A DNA stretch of 64,000 bases from Psychromonas ossibalaenae ATCC BAA-1528 (GCF_000381745.1 NZ_KB906978.1:1-64000), one strand, 5' to 3'; shown: positions 25,332 to 35,681, counted from the first letter of the stretch. Numbers and translations: made by a program. The notes: generated from the letters alone by a model not told the origin.

Positions 25332-26702
25332 ATGAGCACCGATATGCCGATCACAACAACAGAAGAGTCTGTTACCCGCGCTTTATTAATTTCTATTCGC
25401 ACGCCTGATGTTAGCCAGCAGGAAGTGGATGAATCATTATCTGAATTAGGCCGTTTAGTGAATACCTTAGGTTTTTCTGTGCTGGCGGCTAAAACACAGC
25501 GGCAAAGATCGACCAAACAGCTGTCAGTATTAGGCTCTGGCAAACTAGAAGAGTTAGCGGCGTTAACGGGTGAGTATGAGCCACCTTTGCAGGATGAAGC
25601 GCAGATTGAATTTGACTCCGAAGAATTTGATCAGGCCGAATTAAGCGAGTTATTAGCAATACCAGAAGCTCAAGAACAGGCTAATGTGGTGGTATTTGAC
25701 TGCGAACTGAGTCCAACTCAATTACGTAATGTTGAAGCGTCATTAGGGGTAGAAGTTTACGATCGTACCCGCGTTATTATCGAAATATTTAGTAAACATG
25801 CACGTACCCGCACCGCTAAGCTGCAGGTCGAGATCGCGCGGCTTAATTACTTAACCCCTAGATTACGTGATGAAAACAGCGGCGATCGCGAACGCCAGAA
25901 AGGCCGCTGGATAGGTGAAAGTGCCTTTGAGATTAACCGCCGCCGTATTCGCGATAAAATCGCCGACCTAAAACGTGAACTGAAAAAATTGCAGAAAGAG
26001 ATGCAGGGTCGACGCAGTGGCCGTGTCGAGCAGTTGTGCGTGGCCTTAGTGGGTTATACCAATGCCGGTAAATCATCCTTAATGCGCGCCCTAACGGACT
26101 CAGAAGTTTTAGTTGAAGATAAATTATTTGCTACTTTAGATACCACGGTACGTACCCTGCAGCCGCCGACACAACCACGAATTTTAATCTCAGACACCGT
26201 TGGTTTTATCAAAAAGCTGCCTCATGATTTAGTCGCATCATTTCATTCAACCTTAGAAGAAGCAAAAGATGCGACCTTATTACTCTACGTGGTTGATGCA
26301 TCGGACGAAAACTTTACCTCTCAATTAACCGTTGTTGACCATGTATTGCAGCAGTTAAATATCGATTTTAGTAACAAACTATTACTGCTGAATAAGGTAG
26401 ACTGTTTAAGCGAAGAGCAGCAGTTAACACTGTTAGAGCAATACCCTGATGCGCTGCAGATCAGTACGCGTGACAAAAATGATATCGCGTTAGTGCATCA
26501 GGAAATTCAAAATTTCCTGGAAAAGAAAATGTGCCCAGCCTGTTTTCATATACCTTATACAGCAAGTGGTATTATGGGCGAAATTCACAGTAAAATGCAG
26601 GTGATAGATGAGCAGTATCATGAAGATGGTATGCGCATAACACTAAAAGCGAGTCCGATTGCCTTAGAGCGGTTACATAAAATGCTGCAGACCTCTTTTT
26701 AA
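25332..26702 (+). CDS. hflX: Ribosome-associated GTPase HflX
   Basis: HflX binds the large ribosomal subunit and splits stalled ribosomes. The protein has the N-terminal HflX domain (about 1-200; LSVLGSGKLEEL, VVFDCELSPTQLRN, VYDRTRVIIEIFSKHARTRTAKLQVEIARLNYLTPRL) and a GTPase domain with P-loop GYTNAGKSS (241-249), switch II DTVGFI, NKVD. 456 residues is somewhat long because of an acidic insert near residue 85 (EAQIEFDSEEFDQAE). It stands alone, not next to hfq, so it may be a second copy or a relocated gene. No strong ribosome site; an in-frame ATG four codons later (25344) is an alternative start. Confidence 0.9.
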   Translation: MSTDMPITTTEESVTRALLISIRTPDVSQQEVDESLSELGRLVNTLGFSVLAAKTQRQRSTKQLSVLGSGKLEELAALTGEYEPPLQDEAQIEFDSEEFDQAELSELLAIPEAQEQANVVVFDCELSPTQLRNVEASLGVEVYDRTRVIIEIFSKHARTRTAKLQVEIARLNYLTPRLRDENSGDRERQKGRWIGESAFEINRRRIRDKIADLKRELKKLQKEMQGRRSGRVEQLCVALVGYTNAGKSSLMRALTDSEVLVEDKLFATLDTTVRTLQPPTQPRILISDTVGFIKKLPHDLVASFHSTLEEAKDATLLLYVVDASDENFTSQLTVVDHVLQQLNIDFSNKLLLLNKVDCLSEEQQLTLLEQYPDALQISTRDKNDIALVHQEIQNFLEKKMCPACFHIPYTASGIMGEIHSKMQVIDEQYHEDGMRITLKASPIALERLHKMLQTSF

Positions 26703-26893
26703 TATTCGGTTTCAAAAAAATGGTAATAGTTTGATGCCTATGCATTTTATTATTTTAAATAATAATATTAAAGAAAACATCAGACTCTAGAAATATGGCA
26801 CTACATAACGTTCAGACATAAGGAATCAAGGCAGACTTACGAAGTTGGGATTAGACAGGCGTTCGATGCCCTTTGCGATATAATTTGACGGGC

Positions 26894-26928
26894 CAAAAAA
26901 AATGGCAAACCCGCAAAGGTTTACCATT
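26894..26928 (-). terminator. Rho-independent terminator of the cold-shock gene
   Basis: Read on the minus strand: ATGGTAAACC, loop TTTGCG, GGTTTGCCAT, then a run of eight T. It lies about 50 bases after the stop of the cold-shock gene. Confidence 0.85.
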
Positions 26929-26978
26929 CTATTAAATCTTAATTCAGCTCTGTTTAGGAGCTAAAATATCACAGCAGA

Positions 26979-27185
26979 TTAAAGTGCTACGATATTTTCT
27001 GCGTTCGGGCCTTTTTGACCTTGGCTTACAGTAAATTCTACTTTTTGGCCTTCAGCTAGAGTTTTGAAACCTTCGCTAGCGATAGCGCTGAAGTGAGCAA
27101 ATACGTCTGGACCATTTTCTTGCTCGATGAAACCAAAACCTTTAGATTCGTTGAACCACTTAACTGTACCTTGAACTTTAGACAT
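26979..27185 (-). CDS. Cold-shock protein, CspA family
   Basis: 68-residue single cold-shock domain that binds single-stranded RNA/DNA and melts RNA secondary structure. RNP1 KGFGFI (about 15-20) and RNP2 VFAHF (about 28-32) carry the aromatic binding residues; the rest ([18 protein letters not shown]) is canonical. The gene has an ATG preceded by AGGAT and ends with its own terminator. The roughly 200 bases upstream contain no gene and could be the long thermosensing leader typical of cspA-type genes; I did not find a clear cold-box. Confidence 0.95.
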   Translation of the reverse strand: MSKVQGTVKWFNESKGFGFIEQENGPDVFAHFSAIASEGFKTLAEGQKVEFTVSQGQKGPNAENIVAL

Positions 27186-27647
27186 TATATTATCCTGAAA
27201 TTTTAATGTTAGATTGCCTTGATAGGCCTGAATAGCGTAAAAACAGACTGGAACTTAAAAACTACAAAGCGAGGTATTAGTAATAATACAACGGAATGAA
27301 GAATGTAAACAAAAGGCTTTCTTTCCTGCTGGTGAGCACTTTATAGAATCTATATTGTAAGTCAAGCGTTGTTCGAAAAATAAACAGCCAAAATTTCTTA
27401 AACATACACTCGTGTTTAAAGACATTTTTCCGTATTTTTAGGCGTCTAAGAAAAAGTAGATAAGGTGCTTTCGTCTCCTAACTGCCTTAGAACAGATGCT
27501 GCTTATTTAAAAAGAAAATCCTTCACCTCTAGAAGCTGTTTACCTCACACAGGGTGATTTTTGCATCCGGAATGATAACGAGTATAAACCTAGAAAAAAT
27601 ATGATCTTCTCCTAAACTTGATGGTACGTTTTAGGGAAATGACAAAC
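27186..27647. other. Intergenic region: cold-shock leader and a solo MITE end
   Basis: The left part is the probable 5' leader and promoter of the minus-strand cold-shock gene. At 27555-27587 the sequence from GATTTTTGCAT through AATGATAACG to GTATA closely matches the terminal inverted repeat of the MITE-like element at 47824-48088, as a single end without its partner. ATG at 27648 has AGGGAA nine bases upstream. Confidence 0.45.
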
Positions 27648-30065
27648 ATGCTAGAAAACGATGAAATTTTCGCTTTGAGCGATGAAAATGAAAGTGAAAC
27701 AAAAAACAAAAAATCCACATTACCACCATGGAGAATAATGCTGGTTGATGATGAACCGTCTGTTCATCAGGTAACATTACTTGCTTTACGATCTTTAACA
27801 TTTGAAGGAAGAGGGCTTGAGTTTCTACATTGTTACACAGGTGGTGAAGCTAAATTGATGCTCACGGAGGAAAAAGACATTGCCCTGGTTTTTCTAGATG
27901 TCGTCATGGAAACAGAAAATGCGGGATTAGAAGTTGCCCAGTACATTCGCGAAGATCTAAAAAACAAACAAGTACGCATCATTTTACGCACCGGACAGCC
28001 AGGGAGCTTTGCTGAATCAGAAATGATGACGAGCTACGATATCAATGACTATAAAACCAAAACAGAGTTAACCAGTAAAAAATTAAAAACAACTATCATT
28101 TCTGCTCTACGTTCCTATCAGGAGTTAGATAACTCTGAGTCTTTGCGGGTAGCATTAGATAAAATGCTTAAATGTTCTTCTGAGTTAATGAGCGAAAAAT
28201 CGACGACTGAATTAATTGCAGAAATATCAGCAAGTACCGAACAGATGCTGCCGTTAGTACAAAAGTTTGAAAGCACTCCAACAGTAGTAAATATTGTCTG
28301 TTTTAACAGCGAAGACTTAAGCTGCCGTCAATCTTTTATGGAAAAAAACAACGCCAGCAGTATTTCCCCACAACTCCATCAAAAACTTAGCGATAGTTTT
28401 GCTATTGAAAATCCCCCCAGCTTTATTGATGGACAATATGCACTCTTATATATAGGCAAAACTGATCAAAAGCAGCATTATTATTTATTGTTAACATACA
28501 ACAACCCCATTGAAGAGAAAGAAACGCTGCTGCTGTTCAATTTACGAACTAATATCGAGATTATTTTTAATAATATCAGCTTAAAAGAATCATTAGAAAA
28601 TGTGAATGCTGGTTTAGAAGAGAAGGTAAAACAGCGTACTCTTGATTTTCAACAAGCTTGTGAGCGGGCAGAGCAGGCCAATCAGGCTAAAAGTAGTTTC
28701 CTCTCAAATATGAGCCATGAAATACGCACACCAATGAATGCAATATTAGGGTTCACGCAGATACTGACACGCAGTACGGATATTTCCAGTCAGCAGAAAA
28801 CAACCCTGGATAAAATAGCCAAAGCAGGTCAGCATCTATTAGGAATTATTAATGATATTCTTGAGATATCAAAAATAGAAGCGGGCGCAGCGCAGCTGAA
28901 ATTAATCGATTTTGAACTAGTGACACTATTAACAGATATAGGACAAATGTTTCAGTTTCGCTGTGAACAAAAACAGCTTAACTGGAATTTCATCAACCAC
29001 ACTGATCAATCTGTCTATGTACGCGCAGACGAGGGAAAGCTCCGCCAGATCTTAATTAATCTGCTGGGAAATTCAGTCAAATTTACCGACCAGGGTTCAA
29101 TTACATTAGTTTTAAATCAACCGTCAGCAAATATTTACCAGTTTGAAATTATCGACACAGGCGCGGGTATATCTGATGAAGAGCAGAAAAAATTGTTTCG
29201 CAATTTTTCTCAGGGAGCCGCCGGTGAAGAAAAAGGCGGAACAGGTTTAGGGCTGACTATTTCCACCAAACATATTGAAATGATGGGGGGAAAATTAACA
29301 CTGCAGTCGGAGCTAGGCAAAGGATCAACATTTTCCTTCAGCATCGAGTTAGAACGCGGTAATGAAGAAAACGCACGACAAAGTGTTCCTGAAATAGAAC
29401 AGATTAGATTAATTAAAAATCGAAAATTCAGCGCGTTATGTGTTGATGATATTGCTGAAAACCGTGAACTATTAGGGAGCGTACTCACTTCTTGCGGCAT
29501 TGACGTCACCTATGCTGAAGACGGCCTGCAGGCTGTTGAGTTAATCAAAAAACAAACATTTGACATTGTTTATATGGATCTGCTAATGCCGGTCATGCGT
29601 GGTGATGATGCGATAAAAATTATTCGAGAAGAGCTCAATCACGACAAGCTAACCTGTATTGCAGTTTCCGCTTTTAGTTTATCTCATGAAATTCAGCACT
29701 ATTTAACCATTGGTTTTGACCTTTTTATTGCCAAACCATTTTCATTTTCAGAAGTATTCAATAGTTTAATAACTTTTTTTCCTGACGATTTTGTTAAAGA
29801 AGAGCAGCAGACACCAGCTAAAAAGGTTGATAAAAAACAGGAAGATATTAATTTGTCAGAATTTATATTGTCCAGAAAAATGTTAGATGATTTAAAGTTA
29901 TCAGCCTCAATCAATCGTTCATCATATATTAAACAGCTTTTATCGGACATTGCTGTACAAAGACCGCAAAACAAAATTTATACTGATTATCTTATCCTGT
30001 TTATAGATAATTTCGATATGGCAGGCCTTGTTAAAGCATTAGAGGAAATTGAATATGAACAATAA
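27648..30065 (+). CDS. Hybrid sensor kinase: REC-DUF3369-HisKA-HATPase-REC
   Basis: Cytosolic signalling kinase, no membrane segment. An N-terminal receiver (RIMLVDDEPSVHQVT; phospho-acceptor Asp84 in FLDVVME) is followed by a DUF3369-like sensor region (about 175-310), a coiled coil (about 315-345), HisKA with SHEIRTP (His357), an HATPase domain (NLLGNSVKFTDQG; DTGAGI; GGTGLGL), and a second receiver (about 590-715; Asp644 in VYMDLLMP). A tail of about 90 residues follows. The start at 27648 has AGGGAA nine bases upstream; an in-frame TTG at 27618 is less likely. The next gene starts 11 bases before this one ends, so the two kinases are probably translated together. Confidence 0.87.
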   Translation: MLENDEIFALSDENESETKNKKSTLPPWRIMLVDDEPSVHQVTLLALRSLTFEGRGLEFLHCYTGGEAKLMLTEEKDIALVFLDVVMETENAGLEVAQYIREDLKNKQVRIILRTGQPGSFAESEMMTSYDINDYKTKTELTSKKLKTTIISALRSYQELDNSESLRVALDKMLKCSSELMSEKSTTELIAEISASTEQMLPLVQKFESTPTVVNIVCFNSEDLSCRQSFMEKNNASSISPQLHQKLSDSFAIENPPSFIDGQYALLYIGKTDQKQHYYLLLTYNNPIEEKETLLLFNLRTNIEIIFNNISLKESLENVNAGLEEKVKQRTLDFQQACERAEQANQAKSSFLSNMSHEIRTPMNAILGFTQILTRSTDISSQQKTTLDKIAKAGQHLLGIINDILEISKIEAGAAQLKLIDFELVTLLTDIGQMFQFRCEQKQLNWNFINHTDQSVYVRADEGKLRQILINLLGNSVKFTDQGSITLVLNQPSANIYQFEIIDTGAGISDEEQKKLFRNFSQGAAGEEKGGTGLGLTISTKHIEMMGGKLTLQSELGKGSTFSFSIELERGNEENARQSVPEIEQIRLIKNRKFSALCVDDIAENRELLGSVLTSCGIDVTYAEDGLQAVELIKKQTFDIVYMDLLMPVMRGDDAIKIIREELNHDKLTCIAVSAFSLSHEIQHYLTIGFDLFIAKPFSFSEVFNSLITFFPDDFVKEEQQTPAKKVDKKQEDINLSEFILSRKMLDDLKLSASINRSSYIKQLLSDIAVQRPQNKIYTDYLILFIDNFDMAGLVKALEEIEYEQ

Positions 30066-31284
30066 TCTCGTCACTATTAAAGGCAGTAAAATATTAATTG
30101 TTGACGACAAACAAGAAAACCTGGAGCTGTTAACTCAAATACTAGAAGCAGAGGGCTTTGAAATTGCCTTTGCAGTAGACGGTGAGCAGGCAATTAAAAT
30201 CGCCAACCTGTTTTTACCGCACCTTATTCTGCTGGATGTCATGATGCCGGGCATTGACGGCTTCGAAACCTGCCGACGTTTAAAATCGCTGAATGATGTC
30301 AAAGAAATTCCGGTTATTTTTGTAACAGGCAAAGCCGGCATTAGTGATGTCGTTGAGGCATTTAATGCAGGAGGGGTTGACTACGTAACAAAACCAATAC
30401 GACACGAAGAAATTTTAGCTCGTGTCAATACGCATCTGCAGCTGCAGGCACTTATATCTTTGCGTGACGAACTTATCAGCACCTTAAGAGATCAAAATAT
30501 TGAATTAGAAAAAATGAGCAGTCTAAAAGATGAGCAGCTGGAAACCGCTGTACAATTTAACCATATTGGAGAGTTAGTGGGCGAACTCACTCATGAAGTG
30601 GCTACACCGCTCGGCATAATGAATACAGCGATGAGTACCTTAGATGAACAACGTTTAACCATGGTGAAACAGCTCGACGAGAATCGTCTTTCCAAAAAAA
30701 ATCTTACCGATTTCATTGAAATGTCAGGAGAAGTTTCTGATATTGTTAATTCCAATTTAAGTCACGCTATTGATCTGGTTAACAGCTTTAAAAAGATCGT
30801 TGTCGGAGAATTCAGCCACACTAAAACTGAGTTTGTAATAAGTACATATTTAAATGATATCAAGCATATTTTACTTCCCAAGTTTAAACGCAGCGCGCAT
30901 ACACTGAAGATTGAATGCGCAAAACCAATCGTGTTTACTGCTGAAACAGGCGCCTTATCTCAGGTACTAATTAACTTAATCAGTAATGCTTTAATACATG
31001 CCTTTTCAGAAGGGCAAAACGGCAGTATTCAACTCGTTGCCAGCGAAACAGATGACGCAGTTATTCTAAATGTGATAGATGACGGCAAAGGGCTCGACGA
31101 ATCATCACTCAATAAAATTTTTGACAAGTATTATTCAACTAGAAGTGGTCAAGGTGGCAGCGGTTTAGGGCTCTACATAGTTAAGAAGCTCATAGAGAAT
31201 AATTTAAACGGGACTATAAGTGTCAAAAGTTCATTGGGTAACGGCACGCATTTTTCAATATCCATGGCCAAAAACAGCAGTTAG
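30055..31284 (+). CDS. Response-regulator/histidine-kinase fusion (REC-coiled coil-HisKA-HATPase)
   Basis: 409 residues, cytosolic. Receiver at about 5-125 (ILIVDDKQENLELL; Asp61 in LLDVMMPGIDGFE; Lys in VTKPI), a short coiled coil (about 130-165), a diverged HisKA with GELTHEVATPLG (His180), and an HATPase domain (LINLISNALIHAF; DDGKGLDE; GGSGLGLYIVKKL). It overlaps the upstream hybrid kinase, with AGAGGA as ribosome site inside that gene and ATG at 30055. This suggests a phosphorelay where the REC of one protein may receive phosphate from the other's HisKA. No output domain is visible, so the final target lies elsewhere. Confidence 0.86.
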   Translation: MNNNLVTIKGSKILIVDDKQENLELLTQILEAEGFEIAFAVDGEQAIKIANLFLPHLILLDVMMPGIDGFETCRRLKSLNDVKEIPVIFVTGKAGISDVVEAFNAGGVDYVTKPIRHEEILARVNTHLQLQALISLRDELISTLRDQNIELEKMSSLKDEQLETAVQFNHIGELVGELTHEVATPLGIMNTAMSTLDEQRLTMVKQLDENRLSKKNLTDFIEMSGEVSDIVNSNLSHAIDLVNSFKKIVVGEFSHTKTEFVISTYLNDIKHILLPKFKRSAHTLKIECAKPIVFTAETGALSQVLINLISNALIHAFSEGQNGSIQLVASETDDAVILNVIDDGKGLDESSLNKIFDKYYSTRSGQGGSGLGLYIVKKLIENNLNGTISVKSSLGNGTHFSISMAKNSS

Positions 31285-31536
31285 ATTAGTCTCAGTTATT
31301 TACAGGTATCATTTCACGCTCACTGTCTTTATTGCGTATAAAGGCAATTATATCAATTCGAATAAAATAAACGTTTTACAGCAAAACTTAATAAAACGAC
31401 GGGCAATGTAGAGAATAGCTGATCATAAAACAGAGCTACTATTCAATTTATCCCTGATTCTATTTTATAAAGTCACCTCTCAGTTAAAAAAAACAAAAAA
31501 TGATAAGCTGGCTAAAAATTAAAATTCGGTTAAACA

Positions 31537-32526
31537 ATGGAAATTATATTTTTAGGAACCTCAGCAGGTACACCGACAAAATCAAGAAATGTATCCGCAG
31601 TAGCAGTAAAAAAGGCTAACTCCAAATTATGGAGTTTAATCGATTGTGGAGAAGCAACTCAGCATCAAATTTTGCATACAAAACTCAGTTTAAATAAGCT
31701 TGAATCTATTTTTATCACCCATGTTCATGGAGATCATTGCTATGGACTGCCCGGGTTATTAGCCAGCGCATCTTTGGCGGGAAGAACCACTGCCCTCACC
31801 ATAATCGCTCCCGCACTCATACAAGATTTTGTCGAAAATACGCAAAGAATTTCTAAGTCCAGTTTATCTTATAAGATCAATTTTATACGTGTAGAAGAGT
31901 GCAAAGAATATACCGCCGGCAATGATTTCGATGTTGAGTTCGTAGAGCTGTCTCATTGTGTTCCATCCTACGCTTATGTTTTTTGCGAAAAGAAAATCCA
32001 AGGCAAATTAGATATAGCCCAACTGCAGAAAGACGGTATCAAGGCGGGTCCATGTTGGGGAGAAATTCACAAAGGTATAAACCAAATGCTTCCTGATGGA
32101 AGGAAAATAAATGCTTCTGACTATATATTAGCAGATAGAAAACCAAGAAAGATTATTGTATCTGGAGATAATGATGCACCAAACCTTTTGACTGATGTAG
32201 CCAGCTGTGCAGATCTGCTTATACATGAAGCCACCTATACTGAAGATATTTCGTTGAAAGTTGGCAAGGCCCCCCAGCATAGTACAGCTAAGATTATCGC
32301 TCAGTTTGCCGAAGAAGTTTTGATAAATAACTTAATCCTCACACATTTTAGTCCCAGATACTGTAGAAATAAGAGTTCATCACCATCAATTGCTGATATT
32401 GAAAATGAGGCGGCAAACTACTATAGTGGCAGCCTGTTTTTAGCAAATGACTTTGATCTGTACTTATTAAACAAAGACGGGAAGTTACAACTTTTTTCGA
32501 ATAAGAATAAGCCTGTGAAGCAGTAG
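31537..32526 (+). CDS. Ribonuclease Z-like metallo-beta-lactamase-fold hydrolase
   Basis: Probable tRNA 3'-processing endonuclease or related phosphodiesterase, cytosolic. The zinc-binding HVHGDH motif covers residues 62-67, preceded by the ElaC/RNase Z start IIFLGTSAGTPT-x-x-RN. Further ligand regions are ELSHCVPSYAY (His), IVSGDN (Asp), LIHEATY and THFSPRY (last His). 329 residues is usual for short-form RNase Z. There is no good Shine-Dalgarno; the start was chosen because MEIIFLGTSAG aligns with the family N-terminus. Neighbouring gaps are AT-rich without clear signals. Confidence 0.82.
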   Translation: MEIIFLGTSAGTPTKSRNVSAVAVKKANSKLWSLIDCGEATQHQILHTKLSLNKLESIFITHVHGDHCYGLPGLLASASLAGRTTALTIIAPALIQDFVENTQRISKSSLSYKINFIRVEECKEYTAGNDFDVEFVELSHCVPSYAYVFCEKKIQGKLDIAQLQKDGIKAGPCWGEIHKGINQMLPDGRKINASDYILADRKPRKIIVSGDNDAPNLLTDVASCADLLIHEATYTEDISLKVGKAPQHSTAKIIAQFAEEVLINNLILTHFSPRYCRNKSSSPSIADIENEAANYYSGSLFLANDFDLYLLNKDGKLQLFSNKNKPVKQ

Positions 32527-32908
32527 GCTTGTAGCCATATGGCTTTAATTTCATGACTCGGACGAATTAGAGAATAGTCTAGTGTTATGCTTACGATATG
32601 TTGCAGCCCTGCCACAGATACACGCTTTCTCCCATGAAGCTAGCCATATAAATTACCGTGCGGCATCTCGCAATGTACTCCATTGCGCCTCAGAAACCTA
32701 CAAATTTATGGCCAATATTACTCAGCCATAACAGATACATGAAGTAAGAGCCCGGCTGCTTTTTAAAAGCCTAAGGACAATGCGCTATAGTTAGTGCGAC
32801 CGTTATCACTGAACTCTTTGTTTTTATCTTTATTATTGCCTTATCAAAGGATAGGCTCCGTTTGAAACTGGAGTCATTAATAGCGACAGTAATAAGGAAG
32901 TGGAAATA
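32527..32908. other. Intergenic region with a short palindrome-like repeat
   Basis: No gene recognised. GGCCAATATTACTCAGCC at 32710-32727 is the reverse complement, with one change, of GGCTAAGTAATATTGGCC at 44801-44818 in another gap. AAGGAAG at 32894-32900 serves the chemoreceptor start. Confidence 0.35.
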
Positions 32909-34312
32909 ATGAAAGAAGTTGCGTTTCGTTGGATTGATAAATACTTGGTAAATGTAAAAATAAAAGAAAATTTTTTATTCCTCTTTTTTACCCCCCTCCT
33001 CGCAATCATCATGGTCAGCTTAGCATTAATGGATGCTTCAGAGCGTCAGCAGGAGCAGCTGTTACAACAGAACATGAATACGATTGCCAACTTGATTTCA
33101 CAGTCCAACCTGACTGAAAGCGATGTTACACGCATCCTTGCCGGCAGCAGTATTCAGGCTGGCTCAAAGGGTGTTAATACAACTGTGATAGCGGATGCCG
33201 GCTACAGTTTAACAACTCAGGAACAGCCAAACTTACTCAGTACGCTTAATATTGGTCATGCCAGTATTATCATAGTGTCATGTTTACTCATATCGCTATC
33301 CCTTTATTACATTATGACCTTTATGGGCGGAGCACTGTTTAACATCTACGATGCATTACGCCGTCTTGCCGATGGCGATCTGGTTTCCCGTATTGGTTAT
33401 GCGCCGGCCCGAAATGAATTTAATCTAATCGCACAGACGATTGACCGTGTATCTGAACGTGAACAACAGCTGGTGAAGGCAACGCAGGAAGCAATCGCAC
33501 TGATCCAGCAAATTAGTTCGCAGCTGCGTCAACGCAGTAACGAAAATGAAGCGCTGTCTAACCAGCAGCAGGAACGCATAGATTCCCTAGCCAGTGCAAC
33601 CGAGCAGATGGCAAGCTCAATTCGTGAAGTCGCAAGTCACGCACAAAGCACCTCCAGCCAAACCAGCGAAGCCACGCAGACAACAACACAGAGTCTGACG
33701 CATGTCGACCAAACGCTTGATGCGATAAAGCTGTTAGCTTCTGAAATCAGCTCAGCTGCCGATGCAGTAGAAAAACTGGATAACGATGCTGCACAGATTG
33801 ATAATGTCGTGACGACCATTAACTCTATCTCTGAACAAACAAACCTGCTGGCATTAAATGCAGCCATCGAAGCAGCGCGTGCTGGTGAGCAAGGTCGTGG
33901 TTTCGCGGTTGTCGCCGATGAAGTGCGTACACTAGCGGGTAGAACGCAGGAAGCAACGGTTGAAATCCAGAAAATGATAGAGTCACTGCAGGGCAATAGC
34001 CAGGGGTTAATGAAGGTAATGCATCAAACCGTCAATAATTCTGAATCGAGTGAACAACATATGGGTACCGTAAGCACTGACATTAGGCAGATATCAGAGC
34101 AGAATCAATACATTGCGGATCGCAGCACTGAAATTGCAGCTTCAGCAGAAGAGCAGGGAGCGGTTGCTGATAATATCGCCTCCGATGTCGAGCAGGTTCG
34201 CAGTCAGTCGCGTTTAGTTGCTGAAATGATCACTCAGTCAGCTTCAGAGGTACAGCAGCTTAATAAGCAGGCTGATGTGCTTGAAGACTTAATGAAAGAT
34301 TTAACAGCATAA
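32909..34312 (+). CDS. Methyl-accepting chemotaxis protein
   Basis: Inner-membrane chemoreceptor that signals to CheA/CheW. Transmembrane segment 1 lies at about residues 20-42 ([18 protein letters not shown]), a short periplasmic loop of about 65 residues follows, and segment 2 is at about 112-135. HAMP covers about 140-185 ([13 protein letters not shown]). The signalling tip is conserved: [38 protein letters not shown]. The short periplasmic part means no classic ligand domain is visible. I start at ATG 32909, which has AAGGAAG eight bases upstream, rather than the in-frame GTG at 32900. No cheW-type gene is nearby. Confidence 0.9.
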   Translation: MKEVAFRWIDKYLVNVKIKENFLFLFFTPLLAIIMVSLALMDASERQQEQLLQQNMNTIANLISQSNLTESDVTRILAGSSIQAGSKGVNTTVIADAGYSLTTQEQPNLLSTLNIGHASIIIVSCLLISLSLYYIMTFMGGALFNIYDALRRLADGDLVSRIGYAPARNEFNLIAQTIDRVSEREQQLVKATQEAIALIQQISSQLRQRSNENEALSNQQQERIDSLASATEQMASSIREVASHAQSTSSQTSEATQTTTQSLTHVDQTLDAIKLLASEISSAADAVEKLDNDAAQIDNVVTTINSISEQTNLLALNAAIEAARAGEQGRGFAVVADEVRTLAGRTQEATVEIQKMIESLQGNSQGLMKVMHQTVNNSESSEQHMGTVSTDIRQISEQNQYIADRSTEIAASAEEQGAVADNIASDVEQVRSQSRLVAEMITQSASEVQQLNKQADVLEDLMKDLTA

Positions 34313-34664
34313 ACTGGATGATTTAGAGCTTCCGTCGGGTCACACTTTCGCCCCGAAACGTGAAGCTCTGCTAAAATCAATAACTCTGAGTTTAACTAAG
34401 TGGAATATAATCCGGCAGGTAACGGCTGGGTTAGAAAATTGAATTTCAAAGGTATTTGGTTTGCTTTTACAATATAAAATAATGGTTAAGACATATCACT
34501 AAAACGCCTCAGAAAACTTCAATTTACAGCGGCTGTCACTCAACGATTACATAACCAGGCTTTACATTTAAAAATGTATAAATAATCAGCTTGGGATTAT
34601 GATTATTTCTGTGTGGAAACTATTTTTTAGCTAGAGTGCACTTTATTAATTTTGTAATATAGCC
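34313..34664. other. Intergenic region before the repeat tract
   Basis: AGAGCTTCCGT and ACGTGAAGCTCT (about 34325-34371) form an imperfect long-loop hairpin after the chemoreceptor, without a T run. The rest is AT-rich; no gene was recognised. Confidence 0.3.
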
Positions 34665-34727
34665 GTTTTAGTGTTTTTAGTATTTTTAGTGTTTTTAGTA
34701 TTTTTAGTATTTTTAGTATTTTTAGAC
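34665..34727 (+). repeat. Seven tandem 9-bp repeats (TTTTTAGTR) directly upstream of a LysR gene
   Basis: Seven contiguous 9-bp units from 34665: GTTTTAGTG, TTTTTAGTA, TTTTTAGTG, TTTTTAGTA three times, and TTTTTAGAC. The tract ends 15 bases before the ATG at 34743 and just before its ribosome site. Such tracts can change copy number by slippage and so alter promoter spacing or leader length. Confidence 0.85.
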
Positions 34728-34742
34728 TTTAAGGAATCGAAT

Positions 34743-35681
34743 ATGCAAAGTAGAGCTAATCAGATGCTTATCTTGCACACTTTAAAAATGAGCGGCAGTT
34801 TCACCAAAGCAGCTGAAAAACTATGCGTTTCTACTTCTTATGTCAGTAAACAACTAACTCTATTAGAATCTGAGCTTAAGGTTCAACTTGTACAAAGAAC
34901 CACTCGCAACTTGGCATTGACTGATGCTGGTATTGAATATGCAGAATATTGCGCACAGTTACATTCAACCATTCAAAATGCTGAAGTAGCAATGATGGAT
35001 GCCACTGCGCAGATGTCGGGCACCATACGCCTCGCCCTGCCTCGCTCTTTCGGCACACTGCATGTCATTCCGGTATTAGACAAACTGCAGGAAAAACATC
35101 CCGAAATCAATTTTGAGATCAGCCTCACAGATCGGAAGATTGATATGTTAGATGAAGATATTCATTTATGGATTACCACTTATGAGAATATAAATGAAGG
35201 CTATATTGCACAGCGGGTAGCCGATGGTCACTTTGTGCTGGCGGCATCTCCTAAATACCTTGAAAAACACCCGACGCCCGTACACCCCAAAGACTTGCTG
35301 AATCATAATTGTGTTACTTATCACAGCAATACACGAGACTATAGCCACTGGCCGTTTATTAAAAATAATGAAAAATTAACGGTTCATGTCTCGGGGAACT
35401 ACTGCGTTGACCTTTCTGAAGCCGTAAGGGATGCGGTTATTGCCGACCACGGTATCGGCTATATTGCGACTTACTTGTTATCAGACGAGCTTGAAACAGG
35501 CAGACTAGTCCAGTTACTGCCTGACTGGAAAGCTAATTTAGAATTACCTGTATATGCCGTTTATCCCCGCAAAAAACACCTTCCTGAAAAGCTCAATGCC
35601 GTGATTTCTTTCTTAAAAGAGAGTATTGAATGCCCCCCCTACTGGGATGTCTCGCTGGCCCCTTGGCTTAAAAACAGTTAA
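34743..35681 (+). CDS. LysR-family transcriptional regulator
   Basis: DNA-binding winged helix at residues about 3-62 (MLILHTLKMSGSFTKAAEKLCVSTSYVSKQLTLLESEL) and a LysR substrate-binding domain (about 90-295) resembling the group that controls single neighbouring genes (IRLALPRSFG, FEISLTDRKIDML, HGIGYIATYLL). I start at ATG 34743 with AAGGAA seven bases upstream. A longer frame through the 9-bp repeats would add FLVFLVF-type repeats and is very unlikely to be protein. It ends with a terminator, so it is monocistronic; its target is not evident. Confidence 0.87.
   Translation: MQSRANQMLILHTLKMSGSFTKAAEKLCVSTSYVSKQLTLLESELKVQLVQRTTRNLALTDAGIEYAEYCAQLHSTIQNAEVAMMDATAQMSGTIRLALPRSFGTLHVIPVLDKLQEKHPEINFEISLTDRKIDMLDEDIHLWITTYENINEGYIAQRVADGHFVLAASPKYLEKHPTPVHPKDLLNHNCVTYHSNTRDYSHWPFIKNNEKLTVHVSGNYCVDLSEAVRDAVIADHGIGYIATYLLSDELETGRLVQLLPDWKANLELPVYAVYPRKKHLPEKLNAVISFLKESIECPPYWDVSLAPWLKNS

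Noticed and set aside
34671-34742. Longer LysR start with repeated FLVFLVF residues
   Set aside because: The extension is only the translation of the 9-bp DNA repeats; ATG at 34743 has the proper ribosome site and family alignment.
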